A DNA stretch of 48,257 nt from Mesotoga sp. UBA6090. Its GTDB lineage: Bacteria > Thermotogota > Thermotogae > Petrotogales > Kosmotogaceae. Where the stretch lies: positions 1 through 48,257 of the forward strand of contig NZ_DIXC01000039.1 in NCBI RefSeq assembly GCF_002435945.1. Reading direction: 5' to 3'. The notes beneath the pieces are model-generated. The model searched no databases. It had not been told where the DNA came from and saw nothing but the letters and a program-made list of their open reading frames with translations. The position numbers and the translations under genes were made by a program. Of this stretch, positions 16,546 to 24,254 are shown piece by piece. Positions within the stretch are counted from its first letter, which is position 1, and each line of letters opens with the position of its first letter.

Positions 16546-17015
16546 TTGAATAACCCCGCTATAAACTCAATCACTTTTACTCCAAAAGCTCCAAAGATAG
16601 CTACGAGAACGAATTGCCACATCTCTAATCTCTTAGTCTTTACCGACGTTGAGAGAGCCTCTTTCTTTGTGGCCTCCTCCATTTGCATCTTCTTTAGATC
16701 ATAGTTACCGTTTATCACTTTCTCCACAAGACTTTTGTTCATCTCAAAGATTGCTTGCGTGAAATTTGGCTCGAACTTATCTCTGAAGTATGTTATAAGC
16801 TCCTCTCTGAACTCTTTGAGAGTCTCGTCTTGAATCTTCTTGAAACTCTCGATAGCCTTCGCCTGTTCCATCTTGTAATCATCGAACTGCGAAAACAGAG
16901 AGTCATATTCAAGACGCAACATCTGCTTCACCTTCTTTAAGATCGACTCTTCAAACATCTGCTTGTTCTTCTCGAAGTTGCAATCGGGTGGACAGCCTTC
17001 TTTGTTCTCGTCCAT
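16542..17015 (-). CDS. coiled-coil protein with C-terminal membrane anchor (XhlA-like, lysis-associated)
   Basis: A protein of 157 residues. Residues 14-130 are strongly helical and charged, with predicted coiled coil (SQFDDYKMEQAKAIESFKKI). A single hydrophobic segment ends the protein (MWQFVLVAIFGAFGVKVIEF, about 132-151). This soluble coiled coil plus C-terminal anchor is the topology of hemolysin XhlA-type proteins, which act beside phage holins. It overlaps the endolysin start by 4 bases, so it is translationally coupled to it. It could be a pinholin partner or an inhibitor of lysis timing. There is no sequence motif that settles this. The CPPDC near the N-terminus might form a disulphide or bind metal. 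Confidence 0.55.
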   Translation of the reverse strand: MDENKEGCPPDCNFEKNKQMFEESILKKVKQMLRLEYDSLFSQFDDYKMEQAKAIESFKKIQDETLKEFREELITYFRDKFEPNFTQAIFEMNKSLVEKVINGNYDLKKMQMEEATKKEALSTSVKTKRLEMWQFVLVAIFGAFGVKVIEFIAGLFK

Positions 17016-17035
17016 AGTCTTCTCCTTCTAAAGGC

Positions 17036-18130
17036 TTACCATTCTTTGCGGTAGTCGTTTTTGATTTCTTCGCACTCGATTAAAGTTACAGTCCTCATGA
17101 GAAGGTCTCCCTTGCGCTCCAACCTTACGATATGACCGCCTATAACAGGTTCAGCGAAAGCCTTTCTGGCAGCGTATGGTGTCCTTCCCTGAAAGCTGGC
17201 AGGGTGCGCGCAATAGATACCTCGTATCATCATTGATATTTCTGTGTGGTAGTGGCCTTGTATAATCACATCAGGAGTGTCTGGCCCTGTAAAAGTCTCT
17301 GCAAGTTTTTGCAATTTGTACGATTCCGCATACGCGTTGCCGTCTCCGTGGTGTAGGTAGAACTTGAAGCCATTCTTCTCTATAATTCCCGAGTGCCTTC
17401 CTATATAGATTACGTCGTCTCTTCTCATCGTCGCCTTTTTCAGGAAGTCAGTCCCCGAAAGTTTGAGGTAGGACTCAGGGTGATTACCGAGAATCATGAT
17501 CGTCTTGACACCTTCACGCTTTGGATATTTCTCTACGAAGTAATCTTCTTGATCGTCCTCTGTTTGGAGGAATACTTCAGGCGTGTGGAGAGGATACACT
17601 TTGAAACCATCTACCCCGTCCCCACCGTGAAAGACGTACTTTATCCCTCGTCGCGCGACCTCATCATAGAAGAAGTTTAGAGCCGTCAATTGCTGATACT
17701 TTGAACACAAGTGAGTGTCTGCTATTTGAGCGTACTCAATATATCCGTCGTCTTCGCTCTCGAGTTGAAGGACTGAAAACTCTTCACCAGAATTGAAGAG
17801 TACGGCATTATTTGTTATCGAAATGTCCTTTCCCTGTTCCATCATCTTCTGAAGGAAGATAACGAGCTTGCTTCGAGTCGTCTTAGTCATATCGGCAAGC
17901 TCATTTATAGAAATAAATTGCCTCCTCTTGAGAATCTCGAAAATCCTTTTGAAATCGTCTTCATCTCTGTGCGGATTCTTGTTCAAGTACCTCCATCTGT
18001 TTCTGATGTTTTCCATGTTCCTGTTGTTACACTTAGGGTCGTTACGAAATTCTTCCTGAATCTGCGCGTAAGAGCGTTTATTCTTCTTTCCTTCAACTAA
18101 TACCGTGTCTTCGTGAATCGTCCACTTCAT
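17036..18130 (-). CDS. calcineurin-like metallophosphoesterase with N-terminal Myb/SANT-like and helix-turn-helix region
   Basis: A protein of 364 residues. The C-terminal 230 residues carry every metallophosphoesterase motif in order: IADTH (Asp138, His140), GGDGVDG (Asp171), GNH (Asn216, His217), LHHGDG (His260/261) and GHYH (His293, His295). Residues 1-50 resemble a Myb/SANT-type helix bundle (SYAQIQEEFRND, RNRWRYLN). Residues 60-100 look like a helix-turn-helix (FISINELADMTKTTRSKLVI). The protein therefore seems to join DNA binding to a di-metal phosphatase or nuclease. It lies in the late region between the fibre cluster and the lysis cassette, an unusual place for a nucleic-acid enzyme. 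The substrate could be DNA ends, RNA or a nucleotide signal. All catalytic residues are intact. Confidence 0.8.
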   Translation of the reverse strand: MKWTIHEDTVLVEGKKNKRSYAQIQEEFRNDPKCNNRNMENIRNRWRYLNKNPHRDEDDFKRIFEILKRRQFISINELADMTKTTRSKLVIFLQKMMEQGKDISITNNAVLFNSGEEFSVLQLESEDDGYIEYAQIADTHLCSKYQQLTALNFFYDEVARRGIKYVFHGGDGVDGFKVYPLHTPEVFLQTEDDQEDYFVEKYPKREGVKTIMILGNHPESYLKLSGTDFLKKATMRRDDVIYIGRHSGIIEKNGFKFYLHHGDGNAYAESYKLQKLAETFTGPDTPDVIIQGHYHTEISMMIRGIYCAHPASFQGRTPYAARKAFAEPVIGGHIVRLERKGDLLMRTVTLIECEEIKNDYRKEW

Positions 18131-18153
18131 TTCGCGCTCCTTGTGTTAGTGTA

Positions 18154-18405
18154 TTAACCCCATGTTGCGCCTGAAGATGATGCCGAAATGGTTACCCAAT
18201 CCGTGCCGTTCCACAACTTTAGCGTGTCGTCGTCCGTATCGTGCCAGAGAGTTTTTCCTGCTACCTTGTTTGTAGGTTCTGCTGACTGACTGTACAAAAC
18301 AGGCATTGCGTCTATCTTGTCGAAATTTGTGTTGAGGACACTAACATCAACGTTGTCCGTTCCAGCAGGTTTAGTTAGTCCGTGATTTGTAGTAGTTGTC
18401 GGCAT
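18154..18405 (-). CDS. small fibre-accessory protein with LW-D...LK-W motif
   Basis: A protein of 83 residues. The N-terminus TTTNHGLTKPAGTDNVDVSV is typical of phage tail-fibre heads, as is NTNFDKIDA. The second half, GKTLWHDTDDDTLKLWNGTD followed by W, matches a segment in the main tail fibre (GKLWYDKSENKLKSYDGANW in 20970-22202). This compact beta module is widespread in fibre proteins. It is probably a virion component or a duplicated fibre module. It lies last in the fibre cluster, 23 bases before the metallophosphoesterase gene. Confidence 0.65.
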   Translation of the reverse strand: MPTTTTNHGLTKPAGTDNVDVSVLNTNFDKIDAMPVLYSQSAEPTNKVAGKTLWHDTDDDTLKLWNGTDWVTISASSSGATWG

Positions 18406-18406
18406 A

Positions 18407-18760
18407 TTAACTCTCCCTCAATGACCAGTTTCCGCTCGTATCTTTCGCATAAACATTTATCGTGTTTGTGCCTAAATCAAGTTCGGCAGCGTTTATCTGT
18501 GCCACCACGTCCGTACCTGCGTCAAGTTTCAAAAGCTCGTTCCAGCTCTTCGTACTCTGCGCTCCCCACGTTTCATCTGAGAGGTTAGACCAGTCTTTGG
18601 TAAGCTCTTCTAAGAGCGTTCCTGTGTCGTATGAAGAACCGTCTTTCATTATTCGCCATGCGGTTAGGTCAGAATCAGACTCGAAAGTTACCAATGCGGA
18701 ATCGAATCCGCTCATGTATGACAATCTGTATCTGTTAACAGAGAGTATCGAAACGCTCAT
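18407..18760 (-). CDS. fibre-accessory protein, paralogue of the C-terminal half of the 226-aa protein
   Basis: A protein of 117 residues. FESDSDLTAWRIMKDGSSYD, then TGTL, and the end INVYAKDTSGNWS align with FSSDSIFDEYKVK, HDTGTQ and IKVFVKDDAGNWS in the protein at 19614-20294. It is therefore a free-standing copy of that protein's second beta-sandwich domain. I chose the ATG at 18760, which overlaps the stop of the preceding gene (ATGA). The domain is probably Ig-like and part of the fibre or baseplate periphery. Confidence 0.65.
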   Translation of the reverse strand: MSVSILSVNRYRLSYMSGFDSALVTFESDSDLTAWRIMKDGSSYDTGTLLEELTKDWSNLSDETWGAQSTKSWNELLKLDAGTDVVAQINAAELDLGTNTINVYAKDTSGNWSLRES

Positions 18761-19071
18761 ACAAAGCTCACGTCCAGCTTCGCTCGCTTTAGAGAGACAG
18801 AACCTCTTATCTCCGCGTACCATTCATAGTAATACGAGTACATGGTGATAGGGTCTGTCGGGTATGCGCTTTCTGACTGAGCAGGAAGCTGGTAGATGTA
18901 GAAGTAACTTCCGGCAGCGAGCCTATGCTCAGCTCCGATAGTTATAGTGTCCAAAAGGGTCAAGTTGCTGTCATACACTTTCAGCCTGACGAGATCAGGG
19001 TCAACCGCATCGCCAGAATAGTCCTTGAACGTTGCATTTAGTTTTATAGAGTTACCTGATTGATAAGGCAT
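18757..19071 (-). CDS. fibre-accessory beta-sandwich protein
   Basis: A protein of 104 residues, rich in beta-strand (IKLNATFKDYSGDAVDPDLV, YYYEWYAEIRGSVSLKRAKL). The pattern is that of a small Ig/BppU-like domain: polarised start MPYQSGNSIKLNATF, with a paired strand near the end. Fibre-associated proteins with this start are common beside baseplate genes. The start at 19071 is set by GGAGTGAG 4 bases upstream; it avoids a longer frame that runs into the previous gene. It is coupled by ATGA overlap to the next gene. Confidence 0.55.
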   Translation of the reverse strand: MPYQSGNSIKLNATFKDYSGDAVDPDLVRLKVYDSNLTLLDTITIGAEHRLAAGSYFYIYQLPAQSESAYPTDPITMYSYYYEWYAEIRGSVSLKRAKLDVSFV

Positions 19072-19075
19072 TGTC

Positions 19076-19573
19076 TCACTCCCACTCAACAGAAAGTTCT
19101 ATCTCTCTAGCACTTTCGCTTGCCTTAATGTCCTGAGTCTCTTCTGCCGAAACGAGAGCCATAACAGCCTCAGATAGTTGTATCGGCATAGTTGCCTCTG
19201 TGATTTGCAAGTCTGCTGTCTCTTCGCTAATAAGGATTTCAAGAAACACCTCGGCATCAGCCATAACCACAATGGATTTCTGAGCTATGTTGGATACGTT
19301 GAAGACCTCATCTCTCGTCCTAGCGAATATCGTAGCCACTCCGTGATGAACCTCGTTGAAGGAGATAAGACCTTCGAACCTGTCTCCGTTCAGGGTCAGT
19401 ATCACGTTGTACCTAGCGCCTTGAGAGTCTATGATGAATACGTCGTGCCATGAATCGAGAGCTTCGTTAGCTTGAATGATGATCGGTAAAGGCTCTCTCT
19501 TTGTCGTGTAGTCAGGACACTTGATCTCTATTACAGGTGATGTGGTGTCCAGTTCCAATATGAAGTAATTCAT
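19076..19573 (-). CDS. Ig-like fibre-accessory protein, paralogue of the N-terminal half of the 226-aa protein
   Basis: A protein of 165 residues. The start MNYFILELDTTSPVIEI mirrors MASYFTLTLDTTGPASPSI of the upstream gene (19614-20294). RTRDEVFNVSNIAQKSIVV mirrors its IRDDVYNESSQASDTIIL. This is the bacterial Ig-like layout in which xLDTTxP begins a strand. The last 50 residues (ILISEETADLQITEATMPIQ) are acidic and repetitive and have no counterpart. It is probably a virion surface or fibre protein produced by duplication of its neighbour. Confidence 0.6.
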   Translation of the reverse strand: MNYFILELDTTSPVIEIKCPDYTTKREPLPIIIQANEALDSWHDVFIIDSQGARYNVILTLNGDRFEGLISFNEVHHGVATIFARTRDEVFNVSNIAQKSIVVMADAEVFLEILISEETADLQITEATMPIQLSEAVMALVSAEETQDIKASESAREIELSVEWE

Positions 19574-19584
19574 ACAATCACCCC

Positions 19585-19612
19585 AAAAGGAGAGAGGCTA
19601 ACGCCCCTCCCC
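19585..19612 (-). terminator. hairpin with short U-tract after the 226-aa fibre protein gene
   Basis: On the minus strand a 10-bp stem (GGGGAGGGGC / GCCTCTCTCC, two G-U pairs) with loop GTTA, then UUUU. It starts 1 base after the stop codon at 19614. Probably a leaky terminator or 3'-stabiliser. Confidence 0.6.
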
Positions 19613-19613
19613 A

Positions 19614-20294
19614 TTAAGCTGACCAGTTTCCAGCGTCATCTTTCACGAACACTTTTATGATCTTTGCTCCGTCTCCTCCGCTTGCAGCCTCGAGATCAGC
19701 TCCTTTTATGGTAACGGTTATTGGAGTGGCAGAAGGATAGTTGCCAGTACTTCCAGAGACGTTTACAGATCCTCCTGCTGTTCCAATCTGCGTACCTGTG
19801 TCGTGAGCAGCTCCAGACGTGGCAACGACTTTCACCTTGTACTCGTCAAATATCGAATCAGAAGAGAACTGGAAAGTCATACTGTTCTTTCCAGCAACCT
19901 TCGAAATTTTCGTGGCAGATACGTTGGATACAGTTACGACAGGCAGCGTCATATCCAGAATGATGGTGTCGCTTGCCTGAGAGCTTTCGTTGTAAACGTC
20001 GTCTCTTATCTTCAGATAGACGGTCTTGCTTCCGTCTCCAGAAGATAGCTTGACCTGTTGAGAAGTTGAGTATGAAATCCACGACGACGCGCCTTCTGTT
20101 GCTTGAATACTCGGGTTGTGGGTATCGTCCACATCTCCCCAAATCTTCATCTGATAGCCAGTAGTGGGGCTGTCAGTCGTTCCGATAGTTGCTGTTACAA
20201 GTTGAGCCGTCGCATACTCAGCACCGCTATCCAACGATATAGACGGACTCGCAGGGCCAGTAGTATCCAACGTTAACGTAAAATAACTAGCCAT
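19614..20294 (-). CDS. two-domain Ig-like fibre-accessory protein
   Basis: A protein of 226 residues. Domain 1 (about 1-118) starts YFTLTLDTTGPASPSI and ends VYNESSQASDTIIL. Domain 2 (about 119-226) starts DMTLPVVTVSNVSATKIS and ends IKVFVKDDAGNWSA. Both look like Ig-type beta sandwiches with the TxP strand starter. Each domain reappears alone downstream (19076-19573 and 18407-18760). It is likely exposed on the virion, where such domains bind cell-surface glycans. It is followed by a hairpin and preceded by a lipoprotein gene that separates it from the main fibre gene. Confidence 0.65.
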   Translation of the reverse strand: MASYFTLTLDTTGPASPSISLDSGAEYATAQLVTATIGTTDSPTTGYQMKIWGDVDDTHNPSIQATEGASSWISYSTSQQVKLSSGDGSKTVYLKIRDDVYNESSQASDTIILDMTLPVVTVSNVSATKISKVAGKNSMTFQFSSDSIFDEYKVKVVATSGAAHDTGTQIGTAGGSVNVSGSTGNYPSATPITVTIKGADLEAASGGDGAKIIKVFVKDDAGNWSA

Positions 20295-20349
20295 CTCTCC
20301 ACCTCATTTGTGAACTGTTGCTTGAATTGTGTTTTAATGTTGAGAATTG

Positions 20350-20850
20350 TTAGAAGTAATAGCGGTTTCCACACGCGCCGAGAGAAAGTTTTTTTCTTAT
20401 GCTCCTGTTAAAGAAATCTACGGAAGTCCACCATATTACATATGATGTTGTAAATTCGCTCAAAGGCACACTCCATATAACTTCGGATGTTCCAACTGGC
20501 GGATACTGAGCATAAGGGCCCGCATAAAGTGAAGGTCTTTTCGTCCTAGGATCTCTAGGGAGAGCATACTTATTGTCAGGCGTAGTGAAATAGATAGCCG
20601 CTTTGTGAATCTCCCATTCAGGTATTAGAGAAACTATCTTGATATAAAGGTTTACACCATCGTCCCAAATATAGGAGTTTCCTACGTGTCCTACGCCTCT
20701 AAACTGAATCTTTTTTACTATTGGTTTGTTCTCTGTTGCTCTCTGAACAGTGTATTCTTCGTTGATTGTAAGGGGCTCCTCCGAGAACAGACAGCCTGCA
20801 GTTGAAATTACAACAAGAACAATCAGAAGTGCCAAAACCATTTTCCTCAT
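20350..20850 (-). CDS. lipoprotein, possible lysogenic-conversion (moron) gene
   Basis: A protein of 166 residues with a lipoprotein signal peptide: basic MRKMVL, hydrophobic core and lipobox STAGC (Cys20). The mature part is beta-rich with many aromatics (GNSYIWDDGVNLYIKIVSLI), with no recognised domain. Virion proteins are not normally exported as lipoproteins, so it more likely acts on the host envelope. It may be a superinfection-exclusion or surface-modifying factor, or serve in lysis. It lies between the tail fibre and the Ig-like fibre proteins, with a 119-base gap upstream that carries a plausible promoter. Gaps of this size are rare elsewhere in this prophage. Confidence 0.7.
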   Translation of the reverse strand: MRKMVLALLIVLVVISTAGCLFSEEPLTINEEYTVQRATENKPIVKKIQFRGVGHVGNSYIWDDGVNLYIKIVSLIPEWEIHKAAIYFTTPDNKYALPRDPRTKRPSLYAGPYAQYPPVGTSEVIWSVPLSEFTTSYVIWWTSVDFFNRSIRKKLSLGACGNRYYF

Positions 20851-20917
20851 TTTTAACCTCCATCAAGAAGTTTCTTCTGCAATTACTCAGAAGTGTTCTT
20901 CACAATCATTTATTGCC

Positions 20918-20946
20918 TTTTTACAGCTGTTAATCAGTAGAATCAA
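20918..20946 (-). promoter_or_regulatory. possible promoter of the lipoprotein gene
   Basis: On the minus strand TTGATT (20941-20946), 17-base spacer, TAAAAA (20918-20923). The surrounding bases carry an inverted repeat (CTTTACAG ... CTGTAAAAAG) that spans the promoter and could be an operator. Match quality is moderate. Confidence 0.4.
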
Positions 20947-20969
20947 TGCCTGTAAAGCACAACAATACT

Positions 20970-22202
20970 TTACGAGATAGCAATTTCTGTCACGAACATA
21001 CTGAAATACCCTCTCGCCTCAAACGACAAGTATTGGACATCAGTGTATCCAGAAAGATCTATGGTGATTTCTTTTCCAGTAGTGCCGTAGTAGTAAGTAT
21101 CAGCTGTGTTGCTTTCATACAAAACTGTTGTGCCGTTTACTGTAATCCTTGCTGCGTTAGAAGAACTAGAAACGGATCGTATAAGTTTAACTCTGCAAGT
21201 CAAAGTATTGATGTTTGTCAAATCCCAAGTTGAAATCCTAAAGTAATTATAGGTGGTGTTTGTAGACTCAGGTATGAGAAATCCATAATAAGCATCTGCG
21301 TTACTTACAGATACAGCCCCATTCTTAGTCAATGAATCTAACCACAGTTGCAAAAACCCAGTTGGTCCAGAGTTTGACGACCGCCAAAATAAGTAAGGAT
21401 AGTTTATCCAGTGTTTTACCCTAGACGAGTTATTAAACACCTCCCCTCTTGCTGTTGAGTTTGATTTATACACTTCTTTTATTTCATCGCAAAACAACAC
21501 ACTCGATATTAAGAGCGGAGAGTTATAAATAGCCGCGCGTCTGGCAGATGAGTTAAAGATGTGTGCTGCACCACTTGTAGAACTTAAAAGCGGGAGCCAC
21601 AGTTCTATCGGAAGATCAGCAATAGAATTGTATAAATCGTCCAACGTATAGCCAGATATATCCGTCAATCTGCCATCTAATTTATTCCAATTAGCTCCGT
21701 CATAACTCTTCAGTTTATTCTCTGACTTGTCATACCAGAGTTTACCTTCTACTGGCGCTGACGGAGCTGTATCGTCTATTGTTGTAAGCCCATCATCATT
21801 TGAAGCTGCAGCGCCTACGTCAGCAGCCGAAAGGCTTACAGCTCCAGTTTCCCCGTTTACGCTTGATACTGATTCAAGTGCTGCTATGGCTTGTGAAGTC
21901 TTTAGCGGAGTCATGTACTTAACGTCGCTTGTACCAGCTTCAGCTTCAGCCTGTGAGGCTACTTCGTAAGTAGGCGGGAACTTTAACGTTACGTATGCTC
22001 CACTAATGCGCATTCTTATCTCTTGCTCTGTTTTTAGTATGAACCAGTCACCTTCGTCTAAGGTAGATACATCAGGAAGGTTAGCTGCAGATGCCACCAC
22101 TCCTCTGTAAGCACCTAATCTTTCAAGATGAGACTCAACCTTGTCTCCCCAGCTTGCTTCTATTACAGATCCTGTAACTATGTCCACCGCTTCGTACGCC
22201 AT
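20970..22202 (-). CDS. tail fibre protein
   Basis: A protein of 410 residues. Position H in the J-I-H tail order. The N-terminal part (DVSTLDEGDWFILKTEQEIR) and the collar-like segment VKYMTPLKTSQAI are typical of tail-fibre attachment regions. GETGAVSLSAADVGAAA is the widespread fibre shaft motif, followed by GKLWYDKSENKLKSYDGANW, then a receptor-facing C-terminal half of about 200 residues rich in Ser/Asn and aromatics (AHIFNSSARRAAIYNSPLLI). The C-terminal part shows no known domain and is the likely host-range determinant. I see no chaperone gene directly after it. Confidence 0.8.
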   Translation of the reverse strand: MAYEAVDIVTGSVIEASWGDKVESHLERLGAYRGVVASAANLPDVSTLDEGDWFILKTEQEIRMRISGAYVTLKFPPTYEVASQAEAEAGTSDVKYMTPLKTSQAIAALESVSSVNGETGAVSLSAADVGAAASNDDGLTTIDDTAPSAPVEGKLWYDKSENKLKSYDGANWNKLDGRLTDISGYTLDDLYNSIADLPIELWLPLLSSTSGAAHIFNSSARRAAIYNSPLLISSVLFCDEIKEVYKSNSTARGEVFNNSSRVKHWINYPYLFWRSSNSGPTGFLQLWLDSLTKNGAVSVSNADAYYGFLIPESTNTTYNYFRISTWDLTNINTLTCRVKLIRSVSSSSNAARITVNGTTVLYESNTADTYYYGTTGKEITIDLSGYTDVQYLSFEARGYFSMFVTEIAIS

Positions 22203-22211
22203 AATTTCACC

Positions 22212-22634
22212 TCAACAATTTATTTCCCATTCTACGTAAAGCGACTCGTCAGATGCCTTAACTATTGCTGTGCCTAGAACTATCCTTGAGAATAGTGTTG
22301 TGCCTGCAAAAAGGCCTGCCTCGTTGAATGTCCCAGATATTTCTCCTGTCCGTATAAACAGTTTGCACAGAACCTGCTTTGATGACACAACTTTTTCTGT
22401 AATGTTCTTTATGAATGTCTGAGCCTCAAGCCCTGTATCTGCTGCCGTTGCTGCTGTTGTCCCTGTTCCTAATGCTATTCTGCTTAGCGAAAGACCAGAA
22501 CCTGTATTTAGGAGATCCCTCACAACGTTCTTTCCAGCATCTACTATGAGATTCTTGTATTCATACTTTCTTATCCCTCTCGGGCTTAACACCACGAATC
22601 GTGCCGCTCCGCTCATTGAAAAATTATCATTCAT
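22212..22634 (-). CDS. tail-fibre-associated / baseplate protein, unknown fold
   Basis: A protein of 140 residues. ARFVVLSPRGIRKYEYKNLI, then VDAGKNVVRDLL, SLSRIALGTGTTAATAADTG and FNEAGLFAGTTLFSRIVLGT, form a pattern recognised in phage proteins encoded between baseplate gene I and the fibre gene, where they probably connect fibres to the baseplate. I chose ATG 22634 because GGAG lies 8 bases upstream. It sits 4 bases after the gpI-like stop, so the genes are co-translated. Confidence 0.6.
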   Translation of the reverse strand: MNDNFSMSGAARFVVLSPRGIRKYEYKNLIVDAGKNVVRDLLNTGSGLSLSRIALGTGTTAATAADTGLEAQTFIKNITEKVVSSKQVLCKLFIRTGEISGTFNEAGLFAGTTLFSRIVLGTAIVKASDESLYVEWEINC

Positions 22635-22638
22635 TGCA

Positions 22639-23184
22639 TCAGCTCCATTCAGCAAATTCCCATTCCGCTGTATCCCAAACGAAAGGAGGCATTATCTCAG
22701 ATATACTCAAAGATTCCGTCATTGAGTAAGTGTCAATAAGACCAGTAAATTGTTCGTACAAGTCCTCTACCCCTGCCACCTTTGCCATTCTGATTCTTGT
22801 TTTGAGTATGTCTGCCTTCCCTGTCGTTGCGTTCGCCTTTGTATAAACCTTGATCTGCCCTGCTGCTGGTTCAGTTATGTATGCCTCGTTGTTTGTAACC
22901 TCTTTCGCTATTGCTTCGAGGGCACTCATAACACCTGCTATTCCGCTTATCCTAGAAAAGATAGCCGTTTTAAGATCCTCGTCAGTTTTTCCCTGCCGTA
23001 TCTCTCCGCAAATAGTGGCAATGCGATCGAGATCGCTGCCAGAAGCTGTGTCGATGTACCATCTCAGAATTTCGGAGTCTCTGAATGTTTGGAATAGTTC
23101 CATCTCCGTTATGAAGGCGTTTAGGAGTGCTTCTATTTCTCTCGACTCTTCAAATATGAAGTTTGGAACGTATTCTTTTATCAT
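22639..23184 (-). CDS. tail protein I (Mu gp48 / P2 gpI-like baseplate wedge)
   Basis: A protein of 181 residues. LRWYIDTASGSDLDRIATIC is typical of gpI/gp48-family proteins, which begin by describing a short helical segment and then a conserved LD-x-IA. The middle IFSRISGIAGVMSALEAIAK and the beta-rich end match that family's layout. It overlaps baseplate J by 4 bases, the usual order J-I. It is a wedge component that joins the fibre-bearing arm to gpJ. Confidence 0.75.
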   Translation of the reverse strand: MIKEYVPNFIFEESREIEALLNAFITEMELFQTFRDSEILRWYIDTASGSDLDRIATICGEIRQGKTDEDLKTAIFSRISGIAGVMSALEAIAKEVTNNEAYITEPAAGQIKVYTKANATTGKADILKTRIRMAKVAGVEDLYEQFTGLIDTYSMTESLSISEIMPPFVWDTAEWEFAEWS

Positions 23185-24254
23185 GTAATCACCGTGCCTG
23201 TTACCGTCCCCGCAACAATCTTCTGAGTAGATGTGGCATCTATATCTGCTGTGCCTGAATCTATGAAAACGTTTTTTACATTCACAACGCCATCTACGTC
23301 TAGGAGCGCTTTTACTACTTGCGACCAGTAAGCCGTTCCACCAATCACGATTTTGTTAAGATACTCTTCTACCGCTGCCTCCGCTGCCGCTTTGACCGTT
23401 GCCTCAACAGCTTCTGGTTCTAGGTATAAGTCAAATGTGCAATCGACTGTCAAGTGTGTTGCTGCAGAGACCGTTACCTGTATCCCTGCTCCCTTGTAAT
23501 CCTCTATTACGGCCTCCACTTCGTCTATTGTTTCCGAAGGGACTGTTCCGCTGGCGCTCGCAACTATGAGCGTTGCCGTTCCTGCAGTAGCTCCGTCCGT
23601 GCATACTGCGTCCATAATTCCGTCAACGGTCATTGCCGCGCTTTCCAAAGAGTCAGAGGTAGCCCTCTTTAATCCGCTCAGGTAAAGAGGTATTCTCGCC
23701 CTGTAATGATCGTCTGTCTCTTCCGATGTACCACCAGACGTGGCAGACTGGTTTGTGCATGAAGTTATTCCTGCTATCGGGGTCTCTATGATTATCAGGG
23801 AGCTTGCGGCGAGGTTGTATGCTTCTCCAACTTCTTCTGCTTCCACCGCAACGTCTATGTACGTTGTACCTGCAAGGAGTGCAGAGTCGGAAATAGTCAA
23901 GAACCTGTACCTGTTTCCGTTTCCATCGATTACGGTAGATACCACCGTGCCTTCTGGTATCGGAATGTCGGAAGCAGGAGCGTACTCTGCCGCAAACCTT
24001 ACTGTCCCTGTTGACTTAACGCCTGATTTTCTTGTACAACCTATCAATGCGCCTATCTTTTCTAGGTAAGAACCTGTCGCAGTGCCACAGTACCCCTGAT
24101 CTATGATTGTAGTCATGGTGTCATAAAGACTTTTGATCTCGATAGCGAGAGCTTCTATTATCGTTGAGAGTACCCCCGGCTCAGTGATTGAGGCAAGGCC
24201 AGAATTTGCAAGAAATGACGCTTTCATTCTGTCGTAAATTTCTTGAATTGTCAT
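23181..24254 (-). CDS. baseplate assembly protein J (Mu gp47-like)
   Basis: A protein of 357 residues. The features of the family are present: N-terminal IYDRMKASFLANSGLASITE, IEALAIEIKSLYDTM, then YLEKIGALIGCTR, and a central EETDDHYRARIPLYLSGLKR. The C-terminal EYLNKIVIGGTAYWSQVVKA belongs to the conserved last domain of gpJ. It forms the baseplate wedge ring that triggers sheath contraction. It overlaps its neighbours by 4 bases on both sides. Confidence 0.9.
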   Translation of the reverse strand: MTIQEIYDRMKASFLANSGLASITEPGVLSTIIEALAIEIKSLYDTMTTIIDQGYCGTATGSYLEKIGALIGCTRKSGVKSTGTVRFAAEYAPASDIPIPEGTVVSTVIDGNGNRYRFLTISDSALLAGTTYIDVAVEAEEVGEAYNLAASSLIIIETPIAGITSCTNQSATSGGTSEETDDHYRARIPLYLSGLKRATSDSLESAAMTVDGIMDAVCTDGATAGTATLIVASASGTVPSETIDEVEAVIEDYKGAGIQVTVSAATHLTVDCTFDLYLEPEAVEATVKAAAEAAVEEYLNKIVIGGTAYWSQVVKALLDVDGVVNVKNVFIDSGTADIDATSTQKIVAGTVTGTVIT

